A DNA stretch of 64,000 nt from CAVPNY01 sp963706905 (GTDB taxonomy: Bacteria > Chloroflexota > Anaerolineae > Anaerolineales > UBA4823), in NCBI GenBank assembly GCA_963706905.1, contig CAVPNY010000018.1, forward strand, positions 124,001-188,000, written 5' to 3'. The notes beneath the pieces were generated by a model. It was not told the DNA's origin. It did no database searches and saw only the letters and a program-made list of their open reading frames with translations. The position numbers and the translations under genes were made by a program. Positions 44,797 to 54,197 of this stretch are shown here, in pieces. How positions within the stretch are numbered: position 1 is the first letter of the stretch; every line of letters starts with the position of its first letter.

Positions 44797-45954
44797 TCAG
44801 AACGCCTCCTGTTTCCTGAACTGCCGCAGGTTGTAGATCATCACCGGGACGACGGTGATCAGCAAGACGATGGCAATGGCTGAGCCAACCCCCGAATTGC
44901 GGGCGGTGAACGACTGCCGGTAGAACTGGGTGGCGATCACGTGGGTGCCAAATTGCCCGCCGGTCATCACCCAGACCACGTCGAAAATCTTCAAGCGTGA
45001 AGATCACGATGGTCGTCCAGACCGTGATGATCGTCCCCATGATGTAAGGGATCATGATGCGGAAGAAGACCTGCATTTCGGTGGCGCCGTCCACCCGGCC
45101 GCTTCCATGATCTCTTCGGGGATGCCTTTCAAGGCAGCCGAGAAGAGCACCATCGAGTAACCAGTCTGCAACCAGATCACGATCACGATCAGGAACAGGT
45201 TGTTCCACGGTGCGATGTCCACCCATTTATCCCAGGGATGGGGATTGCCTCCCAGGGCAACCGCGATGGCGTTCAGCAACCCGATCTGGGGCGGCTCGAT
45301 CGGCCTGACTTCATACATGAAATTCCAGATCACGCTGGCGCCGACGAACGAGATCGCCATGGGCAGGAAGATCAGCGATTTGGCAGCTCGCTCAAACTTG
45401 CTGCGGTCTGCCAGCACCGCCACCAGCAGGCCGAAGGCCACGGAGAGCGTGCTGCCAAAGACGATCCACATCAGGTTATTGCGGATGGCTTCCTGCAGCA
45501 GCCGTTCGGTGAACAAGGTACACATAGTTGCTCAAGACCAACAAAGGCATCGCTTCCCAGATGGCTTCGAAAAATCCGATGCATCCTCTTGGTGGCCCAT
45601 CTCGGCCGAACAGGCTCAACCAGAAAGTGCGCACCACCGGGAAAGCCAGATACCAGAACATAATGGCGATGGCCGGGCCCGACGAAGACGAAAGGTTGCA
45701 GCCGCGCTGTCCACTGGGTCTGGCAATCGTTCCACGATGCCGTTGAACACCCAGTACAGCAGCGCCACACCGCCCACGCCCCACACGATGGCGACCAGTG
45801 ATGATCACCCAGCGCGGCGCCTCGCTGTCCCTGCAGGAAGATAAAACCCTGATAGAGAACTGCAAATGCAACCAGGGGAATGATCAACCGCCAGGAAGAT
45901 GCGGCCGAGCCAGGCGATGAACCTGGCGCCACATCGGGTTTCAGATAGTGCCAT
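44797..45954 (-). CDS. ABC sugar permease, AglF/MalF type (many frameshifts)
   Basis: The ATG at 45954 has AGGAGATGTC upstream and begins MALSETRCGARFIAWLGRI. The product is then spread over at least five frames. Recognisable blocks are 'RLIIPLVAFAVLYQGFIF', 'LLQEAIRNNLMWIVFGSTLS', 'RAAKSLIFLPMAISFVGASV', 'WLQTGYSMVLFSAALKGIPE' (EAA loop region), 'VFFRIMIPYIMGTIITVWTT' and the end 'MIYNLRQFRKQEAF'. Their order is that of a complete CUT1 permease of about 385 residues. The density of single-base shifts without loss of blocks argues for poor consensus in this stretch. It overlaps the second permease's start region closely, so the two are coupled. Confidence 0.78.
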
Positions 45955-46167
45955 GACATCTCCTTTTCGATTTAGCATCATGCTCTCAGCCATGGTGCAG
46001 AGCGTTCCTTGCCGAAGGATGCCTGGAGTCATTTTGTGAGCCATCAAGAGCGAGCGGCTTTCATGACAAGTGTCATCGTGAGCCGGGCTGGACTTATGGC
46101 CAGGATCCCAGGAATAAAGGGTTAGTCAAGCAAGCTCTTTTTCATTGAATTTAGCAGCAATCCTTTA

Positions 46168-46205
46168 GAAAGACTGCCAGCCCTTCGGTAGACTGGCAGT
46201 CTTTC
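46168..46205 (-). terminator. Terminator after the sugar-binding protein
   Basis: A perfect 13-bp stem, GAAAGACTGCCAG (46168-46180) with 46193-46205, around a 12-nt loop. It lies between the binding-protein region and the first permease gene. In such operons a partial terminator here lowers permease expression relative to the abundant binding protein; that role is inferred. Confidence 0.7.
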
Positions 46206-46218
46206 GATCGAGTGATGA

Positions 46219-47500
46219 TTATCTGCGGCCAGGAGGCGTCGATTTCGGCCAGGACGGTGTCGAGGTCAGCGGCGCCGCTGACATAGTCGACCATGCCGGT
46301 CCAGAAGGAGCCGGAGCCGACTTCGCCGGGCATCAGGTCAGAGCCGTCGAAGCGGAAGGAGGTGGCCTGCGGCGACCAGCTCAGCGATGCCGCGTTCCAT
46401 GGTCCACGCCGTACATCTCCGGGGTGGCGGTCTGGTGGGCAGCCAAGGCGCCGCCGTTCTGCAGCCAGCCGGAGGCGGACTGCGGGGTGGTGAAGTACTC
46501 CATCAGGGCCCGCACTTCGGGCGGTCGTTGAACATGGCCATCATGTCGCCAGCCACCAGGAAGGGCTTGCCGTAGGCTTCGTCGACAGGCGGGAAGTAGA
46601 AGAAGTCGTAGTCGACGCCAGCCTGGGAGCCTTCAGGGAAGAAGCCGGTGATGAAGTTGCCCTGCTTGTGCAGCCAGCACTTGGGCGGGTCTTCGAACAT
46701 GGGGGCCGGGGAGTCGCCGAAGTAGGTGGAGACGATGGCATCAGTGCCGCCGAAGACGTAGGCTGGGTTGAACCAGATCTCGCTCCAGGTTTCGATGGCC
46801 TTCTTGACCTCAGGGGAGCTGAAGGGCAGGGTCGCCGGCGACCCAGGCGTCGTAGTTCTCCAGGGAGGTGGTGCGCAGCATCATCTCTTCGGTCCAGTCG
46901 GTGGCAGCCCAGCCGGTGGCGGCCTGGGACTCGATGCCGATGCACCAGGCGGTGTCGCCGTCGTCGGCGATCTGCTGGGTGAGGGCCATCAGCTCGTCCC
47001 AGGTGGTGGGGATGGTGTAGCCAGCGGCATCGAAGTCATCCTTGGGGTACCAGACCAGGCACTTGCCGTTGAAGCGGTGCCAGACGCCGCCGGTCATCAT
47101 GTTGCCGTCGGGGCCTTCCACCATGCCCATGTCGAGCCAGGTCTGGTTGTACTGCTGCTTGAGCCATTCTTCGAGATCCAGGTGGTGGGGTCGACGATAT
47201 GGCCCTGGCGAGAGTAGGTTGCGGCCTTGCCGGGCTGCGGGAAGTCGGCGATGTCGGGCGGGTTGCCGGCATCCACGGCGATGGAGATGCGGGCTTCGAA
47301 CTCCTTGTCGCCGATATAGTTGACGGTGATGCCGGTGGCTTCTTCGAAGGCTACCATCGACTCAGCGAAGAGCGCATCGTCCGGGTTGGTGAAGGGACCG
47401 TCGACGGTCACTGCCGTGCCGGTGTACTCGCCGGCCAAAGCTTTCTCCAACCGCCGCCGGGCAGGTAAACGATGCCAGACTCAGACGTCATGCCCATGGC
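46219..47500 (-). CDS. Second tandem copy of the sugar-binding protein, no signal peptide (frameshifted)
   Basis: This stretch repeats the mature part of the binding protein encoded just upstream, starting 'SGIVYLPGGG' then 'EKALAGEYTGTAVTVDGPF' and continuing to 'EVGSGSFWTGMVDYVSG' and 'DTVLAEIDASWP'. It lacks its own signal peptide and ribosome binding site. In corrected frame it would continue the same polypeptide as the first copy, giving a two-domain binding protein. At least five shifts split it. In one frame the end runs through the hairpin at 46168; a stop at 46219-46221 in the neighbouring frame is a better end. It is either a real fusion by duplication or an assembly artefact. Confidence 0.65.
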
Positions 47501-48768
47501 CTCTTCCTCAGTAGTGGGAGGCGGTTGTCCAGCTACGCCTTCCGGCCAGGAGGCGTCGATCTCGGCCAGGACGGTATCGAGGTCAGCGGCGCCGCAGATG
47601 TAATCGACCATGCCGGTCCAGAAGGAGCCGGAGCCGACTTCGCCGGGCATCAGGTCAGAGCCGTCGAAGCGGAAGGAGGTGGCCTCGGTGACGAGCGTCA
47701 GCGATGCCGCGCTCCAGTTCCACGCCGTACATCTCCGGGGTGGCGGTTTGGTGGGCAGCCAATGCGCCGCCGTTGTCAGCCAGCCGGAGGCGGACTGCGG
47801 GGTGGTGAAGAACTCCATCAGGGCGCGCACTTCGGGGCGGTCGGTGAACATGGTCATCAGGTCGCCAGCCACCAGGAAGGGCTTGCCGTAGGCTTCGTCG
47901 ACGGGCGGGAAGTAGAAGAAGTCGTAGTCGACGCCAGCCTGGGAGCCTTCAGGGAAGAAGCCGGTGATGAAGTTACCCTGGCTGGTGGAGCCAGCACTTG
48001 GGCGGGTCTTCGAACATGGGGGCCGGGGAGTCACCGAAGTAAGTGGAGACGATGGTGTCAGTGCCGCCGAAGACGTAATCTGGGTTGAACCAGATCTCGC
48101 TCCAGGTTTCGATGGCCTTCTTGACTTCAGGGGAGGTGAAGGGCAGGGTGCCGGCGACCCAGGCGTCGTAGTTCTCCAGGGAGGTGGTGCGCAGCATGAT
48201 CTCTTCGGTCCAGTCGGTGGCGGCCCAGCCGGTGGCGGCCTGGGACTCGATGCCGATGCACCAGGCGGTGTCGCCGTCGTCGGCGATCTGCTGGGTGAGG
48301 GTTATCAGCTCATCCCAGGTGGTGGGGACGGTGTAGCCAGCCGCATCGAAGTCATCCTTGGGGTACCAGACCAGGGACTTGCCGTTGAAGCGGTGCCACA
48401 CGCCGCCGGTCATCATGTTGCCATCGGGGCCTTCCATCATGCCCATGTCGAGCCAGGACTGGTTGTACTGCTGCTCGAGCCATTCCTGGGAGATCCAGGT
48501 GGTGGGGTCGACGATGTGGCCCTGGCGAGAGTAGGTTGCGGCCTTGCCGGGCTGGGGGAAGTCGGCGATGTCGGGCGGGTTGCCAGCATCCACGGCGATG
48601 GAGATACGAGCTTCGAACTCCTTATCGCCGATATAGTTGACGGTGATGCCGGTGGCTTCTTCGAAGGCGACCATCGACTCAGGAAGAGCGCATCGTCGGG
48701 GGTGGTGAAGGGACCGTCAACGGTCACTTCCGTCCCGGTGTACTCGCCGGCCAAAGCTTTCTCCAGAT
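46229..48768. repeat. Direct tandem repeat, period about 1317 bp
   Basis: Two adjacent copies, about 46229-47452 and 47545-48768. Three separate anchors are each shifted by 1316-1317 bases: the AGGCGTCGAT site (46234 and 47551), AACCAGATCT (46771 and 48088), and CCGGCCAAAG (47431 and 48747). The copies look over 90 percent identical by eye, with scattered substitutions and indels, so they are not exact assembly duplicates. Confidence 0.9.
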
Positions 48769-48964
48769 AGCCACCTGGCATGACGGTGAAGTCGCCTGCC
48801 TGCTCTGCAGGAGGGGCTTCTGGGGCTTCGGTTTCAGCCGGGGCTTCGGTTGCAACGGGTGCTTCGGTCGGTTCTGGGGTGGCCTGCGGGGCGCAGGCAG
48901 CCAGGATCAGCGAAGCGATCACCAGCACACCCAACAGCGACCATAATGTAAATTTCTTACTCAT
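47501..48964 (-). CDS. ABC transporter sugar-binding lipoprotein, AglE-like (frameshifted)
   Basis: The ATG at 48964 follows AAGGAG. The signal peptide ends in lipobox LILAAC, then a Thr/Glu/Pro/Ala linker. The mature domain has 'FEEATGITVNYIGDKEFEAR', 'DAGNPPDIADFPQPGKAA', 'GVWHRFNGKSLVWYPKDDFD' and 'FFPEGSQAGVDYDFFYFPP', a family-1 carbohydrate-binding protein closest in arrangement to alpha-glucoside binders. Frameshifts occur near 48685, 47985 and 47780. After 'EIDASWPEGVAGQPPPTTEE' the frame continues into a second copy of the domain. It captures a disaccharide, probably sucrose, trehalose or maltose, judging from the enzymes of the operon. Confidence 0.85.
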
Positions 48965-49121
48965 TTTTTCTCCTTGCTCCTTGATAAATATTCGGTTTGC
49001 GCTACTTTCTTGAAACAATCTTATCCACCTCACTTAATCTCTACTTCACCTCCTTCCTGGTTTGCAATATTTGATTCTGGAATGGAATGGACAGATGGCG
49101 GAAAACTCCGCAAATTTATCT

Positions 49122-50126
49122 TCAGGCTGTCTCCCGAGGGATGACCTTCAGGCCTATCTCTATTCGTTGGATGGGTCGGGTAGAATTTCCCAGCCGTGAC
49201 AGGAGTAGCTCGGCTGCCATGCGCCCCGATTCGTCCAGAGACTGGTTGATGGTGGTCAGTCCAATATGCTCGGCCATGTCGATGTCATCGAATCCGATAA
49301 TGGCCAGGTTTTCAGGCACCTTGAGACCGTGTTCCCGGGCGGCGCGCAACAAGCGGATCGCCAGGTCATCTGATGCGGCGAACACAGCTCTGGGCGGTTC
49401 TGACAAGCTCATCCATTGCGTGATCTCATCATGAACGTCAAGATGAGATAGCGCCGTGTAGCGGATGTATTCATCAGGTAACACGATGCCATGTCGTTCC
49501 AATATGTAACGAAAGCCTTCCAGGCGCCTATCTTCTGGATGGAGCGAGTAGGACGGCAATTCACCGGGTCCTAGGAAAGCACACCGGTAATAACCTTGCT
49601 CGAGCAGGTAGGTGGCAGCCAGCACGCCGCCGCAATGATCATCGATCTGGATGCTCGAAAACATAGGATGTTCCGCTTCGATCAGAATTGTTTCCAGGTG
49701 GTTGGCTAACAAGCGGTTGGCAGCCGCCTCTGGTAAGGGGGAAGCCATGATGATCAAGCCGTCCAGACGGCGGGTGACCGGCAACATGGATAAGTAACCA
49801 TCCAGGCGGTCAAGCGAGTCGACGGGATAAATCGTCAACTCGAAAGGAGTGTCGGCCAGTGCGGTCGCTACACCTCGCATGCGTTGGACAAATGAAGGAA
49901 TGGTGAAGAAAGGGGTTAGAACGCCAATGCGCCCGACGGTTTTACGCGCTCTTGCAGAGGCATCAGCATTGGGGACAAAGCCCAGTCCATCAATGGCTTG
50001 CATTACCCTTGCTCGGGTGTCCTCGCGTACCTGATCAGGAGCATTGAGCACACGCGACACTGTGGCGATGCTCACTCCGGCACGCTGGGCGACATCATAA
50101 ACAGTCGGGTTGCGGGAATTAGCCAC
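49122..50126 (-). CDS. LacI-family transcriptional regulator
   Basis: A 334-residue regulator starting at a GTG. The N-terminal helix-turn-helix is TVYDVAQRAGVSIATVSRVL followed by the hinge NAPDQVREDTRARVMQAIDG. The sugar-binding core has the conserved 'RIGVLTPFFTIPSFVQRMRG', 'IDDHCGGVLAATYLLEQGYY', 'AVFAASDDLAIRLLRAAREH' and 'IIGFDDIDMAEHIGLTTINQ'. It lies directly upstream of the sugar operon on the same strand, so it is its most likely repressor, released by the transported sugar or a derivative. A near-palindromic operator overlaps its own promoter. Confidence 0.93.
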   Translation of the reverse strand: MANSRNPTVYDVAQRAGVSIATVSRVLNAPDQVREDTRARVMQAIDGLGFVPNADASARARKTVGRIGVLTPFFTIPSFVQRMRGVATALADTPFELTIYPVDSLDRLDGYLSMLPVTRRLDGLIIMASPLPEAAANRLLANHLETILIEAEHPMFSSIQIDDHCGGVLAATYLLEQGYYRCAFLGPGELPSYSLHPEDRRLEGFRYILERHGIVLPDEYIRYTALSHLDVHDEITQWMSLSEPPRAVFAASDDLAIRLLRAAREHGLKVPENLAIIGFDDIDMAEHIGLTTINQSLDESGRMAAELLLSRLGNSTRPIQRIEIGLKVIPRETA

Positions 50127-50160
50127 TGGATTCAGGCGGGTGATTCTGTAACTCTTTTCA

Positions 50161-50202
50161 TGAAAGCACTTACATTATAGCAAATTGTAAGACCAGAGTC
50201 AA
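50161..50202 (-). promoter_or_regulatory. lacI-family gene promoter with overlapping operator
   Basis: On the minus strand TTGACT (50197-50202) and TATAAT (50174-50179) are separated by 17 bases, a near-perfect sigma-70-type promoter. TGTAAGTGCTTTCA (50161-50174) begins at the last base of the -10 box and matches the LacI/CcpA-type operator in all but one central position. This supports autoregulation. Confidence 0.72.
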
Positions 50203-50435
50203 GCATTTCTCTGAATTTAATCCTGGCGACTGAGTTATGCAAAACCACTGAAATCTTTTCTTTGCTGGTTGTCTGGAACGGAATTTGTTTTGGAACCCGA
50301 ACGAGGGATTAATCGTCTATTCTCAAACGATACCACCAAGAACGCAATCATCTAACGACAAACAATTCTATTATCTTGAAAAAGCCTCTATAATAATATC
50401 ATGACAATGCACTTACGCATTTGGCGGGAGAAATG

Positions 50436-50474
50436 GGAGGTGTTTGGGCGGGCTATGCCCGCCCAAACACCTCC
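50436..50474. repeat. Perfect 18-bp GC-rich hairpin
   Basis: GGAGGTGTTTGGGCGGGC (50436-50453) pairs perfectly with 50457-50474 around TAT. It lies in the 418-base gap between the divergent LacI and CBM9-like genes, 71 bases before the latter. There is no T-run on either side. Apart from this and the lacI promoter the gap holds nothing I can identify. Confidence 0.8.
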
Positions 50475-50544
50475 AACAAATCCCAGCTGGGCTACTTCAA
50501 TCCGAATCAGTTTCGGTACAGGTTCGAAGGATAAAAGGTGAGTT

Positions 50545-51541
50545 ATGTTCGCCAAGCGCAAGTTATATCTGGCAGCCGGGCTGCTCTCCCTGGCAGCTCT
50601 GGCCTGTAATTTTCCTTTTATAGGCACCCCCACCGAACCGGTCTTTCCCACCCCCGATCTGACTATGACGGCGGTATTTTTACCCATCGCCTACTGTGCC
50701 AACCTCCACGGCGTTAATCCCTACCCAGCCTTTCCCTAGCCAGACCCCACCGCCAACCGCCTTCATACCTACGCTGATCCCGACACAGGTCCCCAGCCCC
50801 ACTGCGACGGCGACCAACCCGCCTCCCCCTCCGCCTCCTCCTCCGCCCCCTCCACCACCTCCTACTCCTACAACCTCTTATGTCGGGCCGGGGGCGCGTC
50901 CCAAATTTAGCCTGTCTGCCATATATATGGACGACCCGCCCTCCATCGATGGAGAGCTGGATGATTGGGATTTTGACCGATACCCGATCGAGTCGGTGGT
51001 GTTTGGCAACCAGAACTGGAAAGGAACGGACGATCTCTCCGGACGGGCCATGCTGGGTTGGGATGAGGACTATCTTTACGTGGCGGTGCGAGTGCTGGAT
51101 GATGTTTACGCGCAGAATGCTTCGGGCGAGAACTTGTTCAAAGGCGACAGCCTGGAGATATTGCTCGATGTTGATGTCCCGGGTGATTACTACTATGCCG
51201 CGCTCAGCGGCGACGATTACCAGCTTGGCCTCTCACCGGGTTCTCCCGACCCCGGCGAGGACCCTGAGGCTTATCTGTGGTTTCCGCGCTCGCGAGAAGG
51301 CCGGCCGTCGAAAGTAGTTATCGACGGTCGCAGCCGCGAAGATGGATACATTATTGAAGCTGCTATCCCCTGGTTCAACTTTAATGTATCGCCCTACAAG
51401 AACCAGCATTTCGGCTTCTGCCTGTCGATCTCCGATAACGATAACCGGGACAAGAACGAGCAGCAGAGCATGGTTTCCAGCGCCCTGACGCGCCTGCTCA
51501 GCGACCCGATGACCTGGGGAGATCTGACGTTGATTCGATAA
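50545..51541 (+). CDS. Lipoprotein with polyproline linker and CBM9-like domain (one frameshift)
   Basis: The first frame gives a signal peptide with lipobox LAALAC and a 'TPTEPVFPTPDLTMTAVF' linker. At the five-T run near 50676-50681 the frame shifts into 'YPSPTVPTSTALIPTQPF', continuing the linker. A run of 15 prolines follows, then a domain of about 200 residues (PPSIDGELDDWDFDRYPIES, YVAVRVLDDVYAQNASGENL, GDSLEILLDVDV, YIIEAAIPWFNF) with the pattern of CBM9-like sugar-binding modules found in xylanases and outer surface proteins. It probably presents a sugar-binding domain away from the membrane. Confidence 0.82.
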
Positions 51542-51571
51542 ATCTACTAGAATTTAGGGGAAGGATATTAT

Positions 51572-51617
51572 TGTGGTCGATTTGGGCAAGGCTTTACCGC
51601 CCAAATCGACCACATTT
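51572..51617. terminator. Bidirectional terminator between convergent genes
   Basis: A perfect 16-bp stem, TGTGGTCGATTTGGGC (51572-51587) with 51599-51614, loop of 11 nt, followed by TTTTC on the plus strand. It serves the CBM9-like gene and, on the other strand, the gene ending at 51618. Confidence 0.8.
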
Positions 51618-52040
51618 TCATTCATCTTCGGGGGCGATTATGCCGGGCTGGTCAATGTCCAATACCTCCCCGTGGATATTGATCCGAATGCGAAAGCCCA
51701 TCATCCCCATGTAAGCGCGGGTTTCTTCGGGGATACCCAGCTCCAATAACGTATCAAACTGTTGGTCAATATTCTTGAGCTGATGCTCAATCATCGCCCG
51801 GGTGAAAATGTCGTCCTGGCCGAGCATCTGGGCGGCCTGCTCGCTGATGGCGTCCTCAGATCCTGAAATCAATTGCTCCAGGTTTTGCAACACCTGGCGG
51901 TCAACTTGCTCGGATGGAATATGGCGCAGGAACCCGGCATCATCCACCACGTAGCAAGGCTCGTCACCCACATAGGCAACCCGTGCCGGGTTGTCGTATT
52001 CGTCGAAGACCAGCCCTTCAAATAACGCTTTACGGATCAT
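51618..52040 (-). CDS. Hypothetical protein, 140 residues
   Basis: A soluble, acidic protein (many Asp and Glu) with no signal or membrane segment. It begins IRKALFEGLVFDEYDNPARV and a central helical part (LQNLEQLISGSEDAISEQAA) separates this from a short beta-rich end (FRIRINIHGEVLDIDQPG). I recognise no family. It ends at a strong terminator and lies 15 bases after an L,D-transpeptidase gene on the same strand, so it may be the last gene of that envelope operon. Confidence 0.65.
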   Translation of the reverse strand: MIRKALFEGLVFDEYDNPARVAYVGDEPCYVVDDAGFLRHIPSEQVDRQVLQNLEQLISGSEDAISEQAAQMLGQDDIFTRAMIEHQLKNIDQQFDTLLELGIPEETRAYMGMMGFRIRINIHGEVLDIDQPGIIAPEDE

Positions 52041-52055
52041 CTCTCAACCTCCCCC

Positions 52056-53084
52056 TCATTCTACTACATCTACCCGGGTGCCGTAATTCTCATAGACATC
52101 CTGCACGTCATAGGATGCTACTGGCTGTGTCCAGCGGTATATCCATTTGGCCGCTGCCGGCGTCAGGTTGATACAGCCGTGACTGCGCGGCCGCCCGAAA
52201 TCATTATGCCAGTAGGTGCCGTGGAAAGCGACCCCTTTCTCGGTGATGTAGCAGATCCAGGGCACGCCCGGCAGATCGTAGCCATTGGAAGCCAGGTCGC
52301 CGGCAGCCATATGCCGGGAGGCGCGCTTGTGGAAGGTGATGTGGCGTCCGGCAGGCGTGTAGAATTTTCCATTGCTGAATTCAGCGCCGGTGGCTGCGCG
52401 TGCCATGAAAACCGCCTGGTCGCGTTCATAAGCGATCACCAACTGCTGGCGCAGGCGCACCTCCAGGCGTTTCTCCTCGGGGCGCAGGTCTGGGGAGAGA
52501 GGCGCGATCTCTTTTTTTGGGATGATGCGCAGGTGAGCTGCGGGGGCGTAAAAGATCAGGTCCCATTTATCGTCAGCGATGCGGTACCAGGCTTCAGCCA
52601 GGTTATCCTGCACCTGTTTCGTCACCCAATAGGTGGTCTGGTAGTAAAAACGATAGGCAAACGGGTAATTCTTACCCGGTCCCCAATGGGCGTCTGTGTA
52701 CGGCACGGTCACTTCCGCCAGCGCACCACCTTCCGGAATGTCTGAAACCACGGGGTTGAGGCGAGTCTGCACCGGCTGGATGGCGCCCGAATGGACGTAG
52801 CCTTCGGAGCCGATGTGGTACCAGATGTGGTTATGCTCGGGAGGCCCCTCGCCCACTGTCGCCTCGCTGATGGGAAGCACCATATCTTTCCAGTAGGTCT
52901 TGATCTCGGAGGCTTCGACCGAAGGCCTGGAATAGAGGACCGCTTTGGCCTCTGCCACGCGCCCCAGTTGCTCAGGGGGTGGATCGGCAGTCAAGCGGGC
53001 GGGAGGCAGCACCAGCCCTGCCAGGCTTAACCCACCGAGGCGCAGGAATTCTCCCCGTGTCAGGGAAGCATTAATAGTGGACAA
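52056..53084 (-). CDS. L,D-transpeptidase with twin-arginine-like leader
   Basis: A 342-residue YkuD-domain enzyme. The N-terminus (LTRGEFLRLGGLSLAGLVLP) resembles a Tat or Sec leader. An SH3-like segment (HIWYHIGSEGYVHSGAIQPV) and a second one follow. The catalytic domain lies near the C-terminus with GVAFHGTYWHNDFGRPRSHG and then CINL (nucleophile Cys). These enzymes form 3-3 cross-links in peptidoglycan or attach proteins to it. The start overlaps the upstream transpeptidase gene by 14 bases, so the two paralogues are coupled. There is no transmembrane anchor other than the leader. Confidence 0.9.
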   Translation of the reverse strand: MSTINASLTRGEFLRLGGLSLAGLVLPPARLTADPPPEQLGRVAEAKAVLYSRPSVEASEIKTYWKDMVLPISEATVGEGPPEHNHIWYHIGSEGYVHSGAIQPVQTRLNPVVSDIPEGGALAEVTVPYTDAHWGPGKNYPFAYRFYYQTTYWVTKQVQDNLAEAWYRIADDKWDLIFYAPAAHLRIIPKKEIAPLSPDLRPEEKRLEVRLRQQLVIAYERDQAVFMARAATGAEFSNGKFYTPAGRHITFHKRASRHMAAGDLASNGYDLPGVPWICYITEKGVAFHGTYWHNDFGRPRSHGCINLTPAAAKWIYRWTQPVASYDVQDVYENYGTRVDVVE

Positions 53085-54195
53085 ATACCACCGTCCCTAC
53101 CGAAGCAAAGTCGAACATCCAGGCCGAGTCTTCGATTGTCAGGTTGACGCAGCCGTGGCTCATCGGTGTGCCAAAATTATTGTGCCAGTAAGTGCCATGG
53201 ATACCGTAGCCATCATAGAAATACATCACGTATGGCACGTTGGGCAAGTAATAACCCGGTCCAGCCATGTCAGCGTAGGGGTATTTCACATAGATCATAT
53301 ACTGTCCGGTAACAGTCGGGGTCATCCACGTGCCGGTTGAGACGATAAAAGTCCGCACCAGGTTCTTGCCTTCATAAGCCGAGGTAGTCTGGTTGGTCAG
53401 ATTGACTTCGATCCAGCGCTCATGCTTGCCAACGCCTTCCGGAAGCCCGGGGAAGGTATCAGCCGGCTCATCCTCCGGTGGCGGAGGAGGCTCGGTGGGC
53501 ATTTCAGTCGGGGTCGCTGTCGGCGGAGGTGTTTCGGTGGGGGTCGCCGTCGGCGGGGGCGTTTCGGTAGGGGTGTTGGTTGACGTCGGTGTAGCAGTGC
53601 TGGTATTGGTTGGAGTGGGTGTCACCGTGGAGGTGGCTGTGGGAGTGGGTGTATCCGTGTTAGCGATCAACCCGGCTTGTGCCAGGGCAGATACGGCTTG
53701 TTGGGAATAGCTATGCGGGATGGAAGGCGCGGTCTGCCAGTAGAGCAGGCCAGCCAGGATCAGGAGCATGGCTGCCAGCACCGGTAGCGCTGCCACGACC
53801 GGGCCGGGGAGTATGCTCGGCTGGGGCCTGACCAGAATGGGGCGGGTAGCGGTGGCCCGGACGGGCTGTGTAGCCGCGACCGCGATCGGCAGTGTATCCG
53901 CCAGGGCAGGTTGTGGTGGGCGGGGAGGTGGGTTGGCCCGCAGGCGCAGGACAGCCCAGTGCATTCCCTGGCGGGCGCGGGGGCTGGATGGATTAATCTC
54001 CAGAGCCCGCTTGAGGTATGCCACACTGCCCTGCGGGGTGGCCAGGTGCGCCAGGATTAGCCAGGCTTCTTCTTGGTGGGGATCAAGCCGGGCGGCTTCT
54101 TCCGCCCAACGACGCGCCGCTCGCCGGTCCCCCCGGCGCAGAGCGGTATAGGCCATGCGGATGGCTTGCTGGGCGGCTGGCGAGTCCGTCGGCAT
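53071..54195 (-). CDS. L,D-transpeptidase with TPR-like N-terminus and membrane anchor
   Basis: A 374-residue protein. Residues ~1-75 are helical with TPR features (AYTALRRGDRRAARRWAEEA, YLKRALEINPSSPRARQGM). A transmembrane helix (about 135-152, VVAALPVLAAMLLILAGLLY) places the rest outside. A Thr/Pro-rich linker (repeats of TPTETPPPTA) precedes the YkuD domain with GYGIHGTYWHNNFGTPMSHG and CVNL. The cytosolic TPR part could link the enzyme to the division or elongation machinery; that is inference. It lies between the amidase and the second transpeptidase on the minus strand. Confidence 0.9.
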   Translation of the reverse strand: MPTDSPAAQQAIRMAYTALRRGDRRAARRWAEEAARLDPHQEEAWLILAHLATPQGSVAYLKRALEINPSSPRARQGMHWAVLRLRANPPPRPPQPALADTLPIAVAATQPVRATATRPILVRPQPSILPGPVVAALPVLAAMLLILAGLLYWQTAPSIPHSYSQQAVSALAQAGLIANTDTPTPTATSTVTPTPTNTSTATPTSTNTPTETPPPTATPTETPPPTATPTEMPTEPPPPPEDEPADTFPGLPEGVGKHERWIEVNLTNQTTSAYEGKNLVRTFIVSTGTWMTPTVTGQYMIYVKYPYADMAGPGYYLPNVPYVMYFYDGYGIHGTYWHNNFGTPMSHGCVNLTIEDSAWMFDFASVGTVVFVHY

Positions 54196-54197
54196 AG

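Noticed and set aside
53460..53660. Possible CRISPR-like or tandem repeat in the Thr/Pro region of the transpeptidase gene.
   Set aside because: The short repeats encode TPTETPPP units of a protein linker and have no spacer structure.
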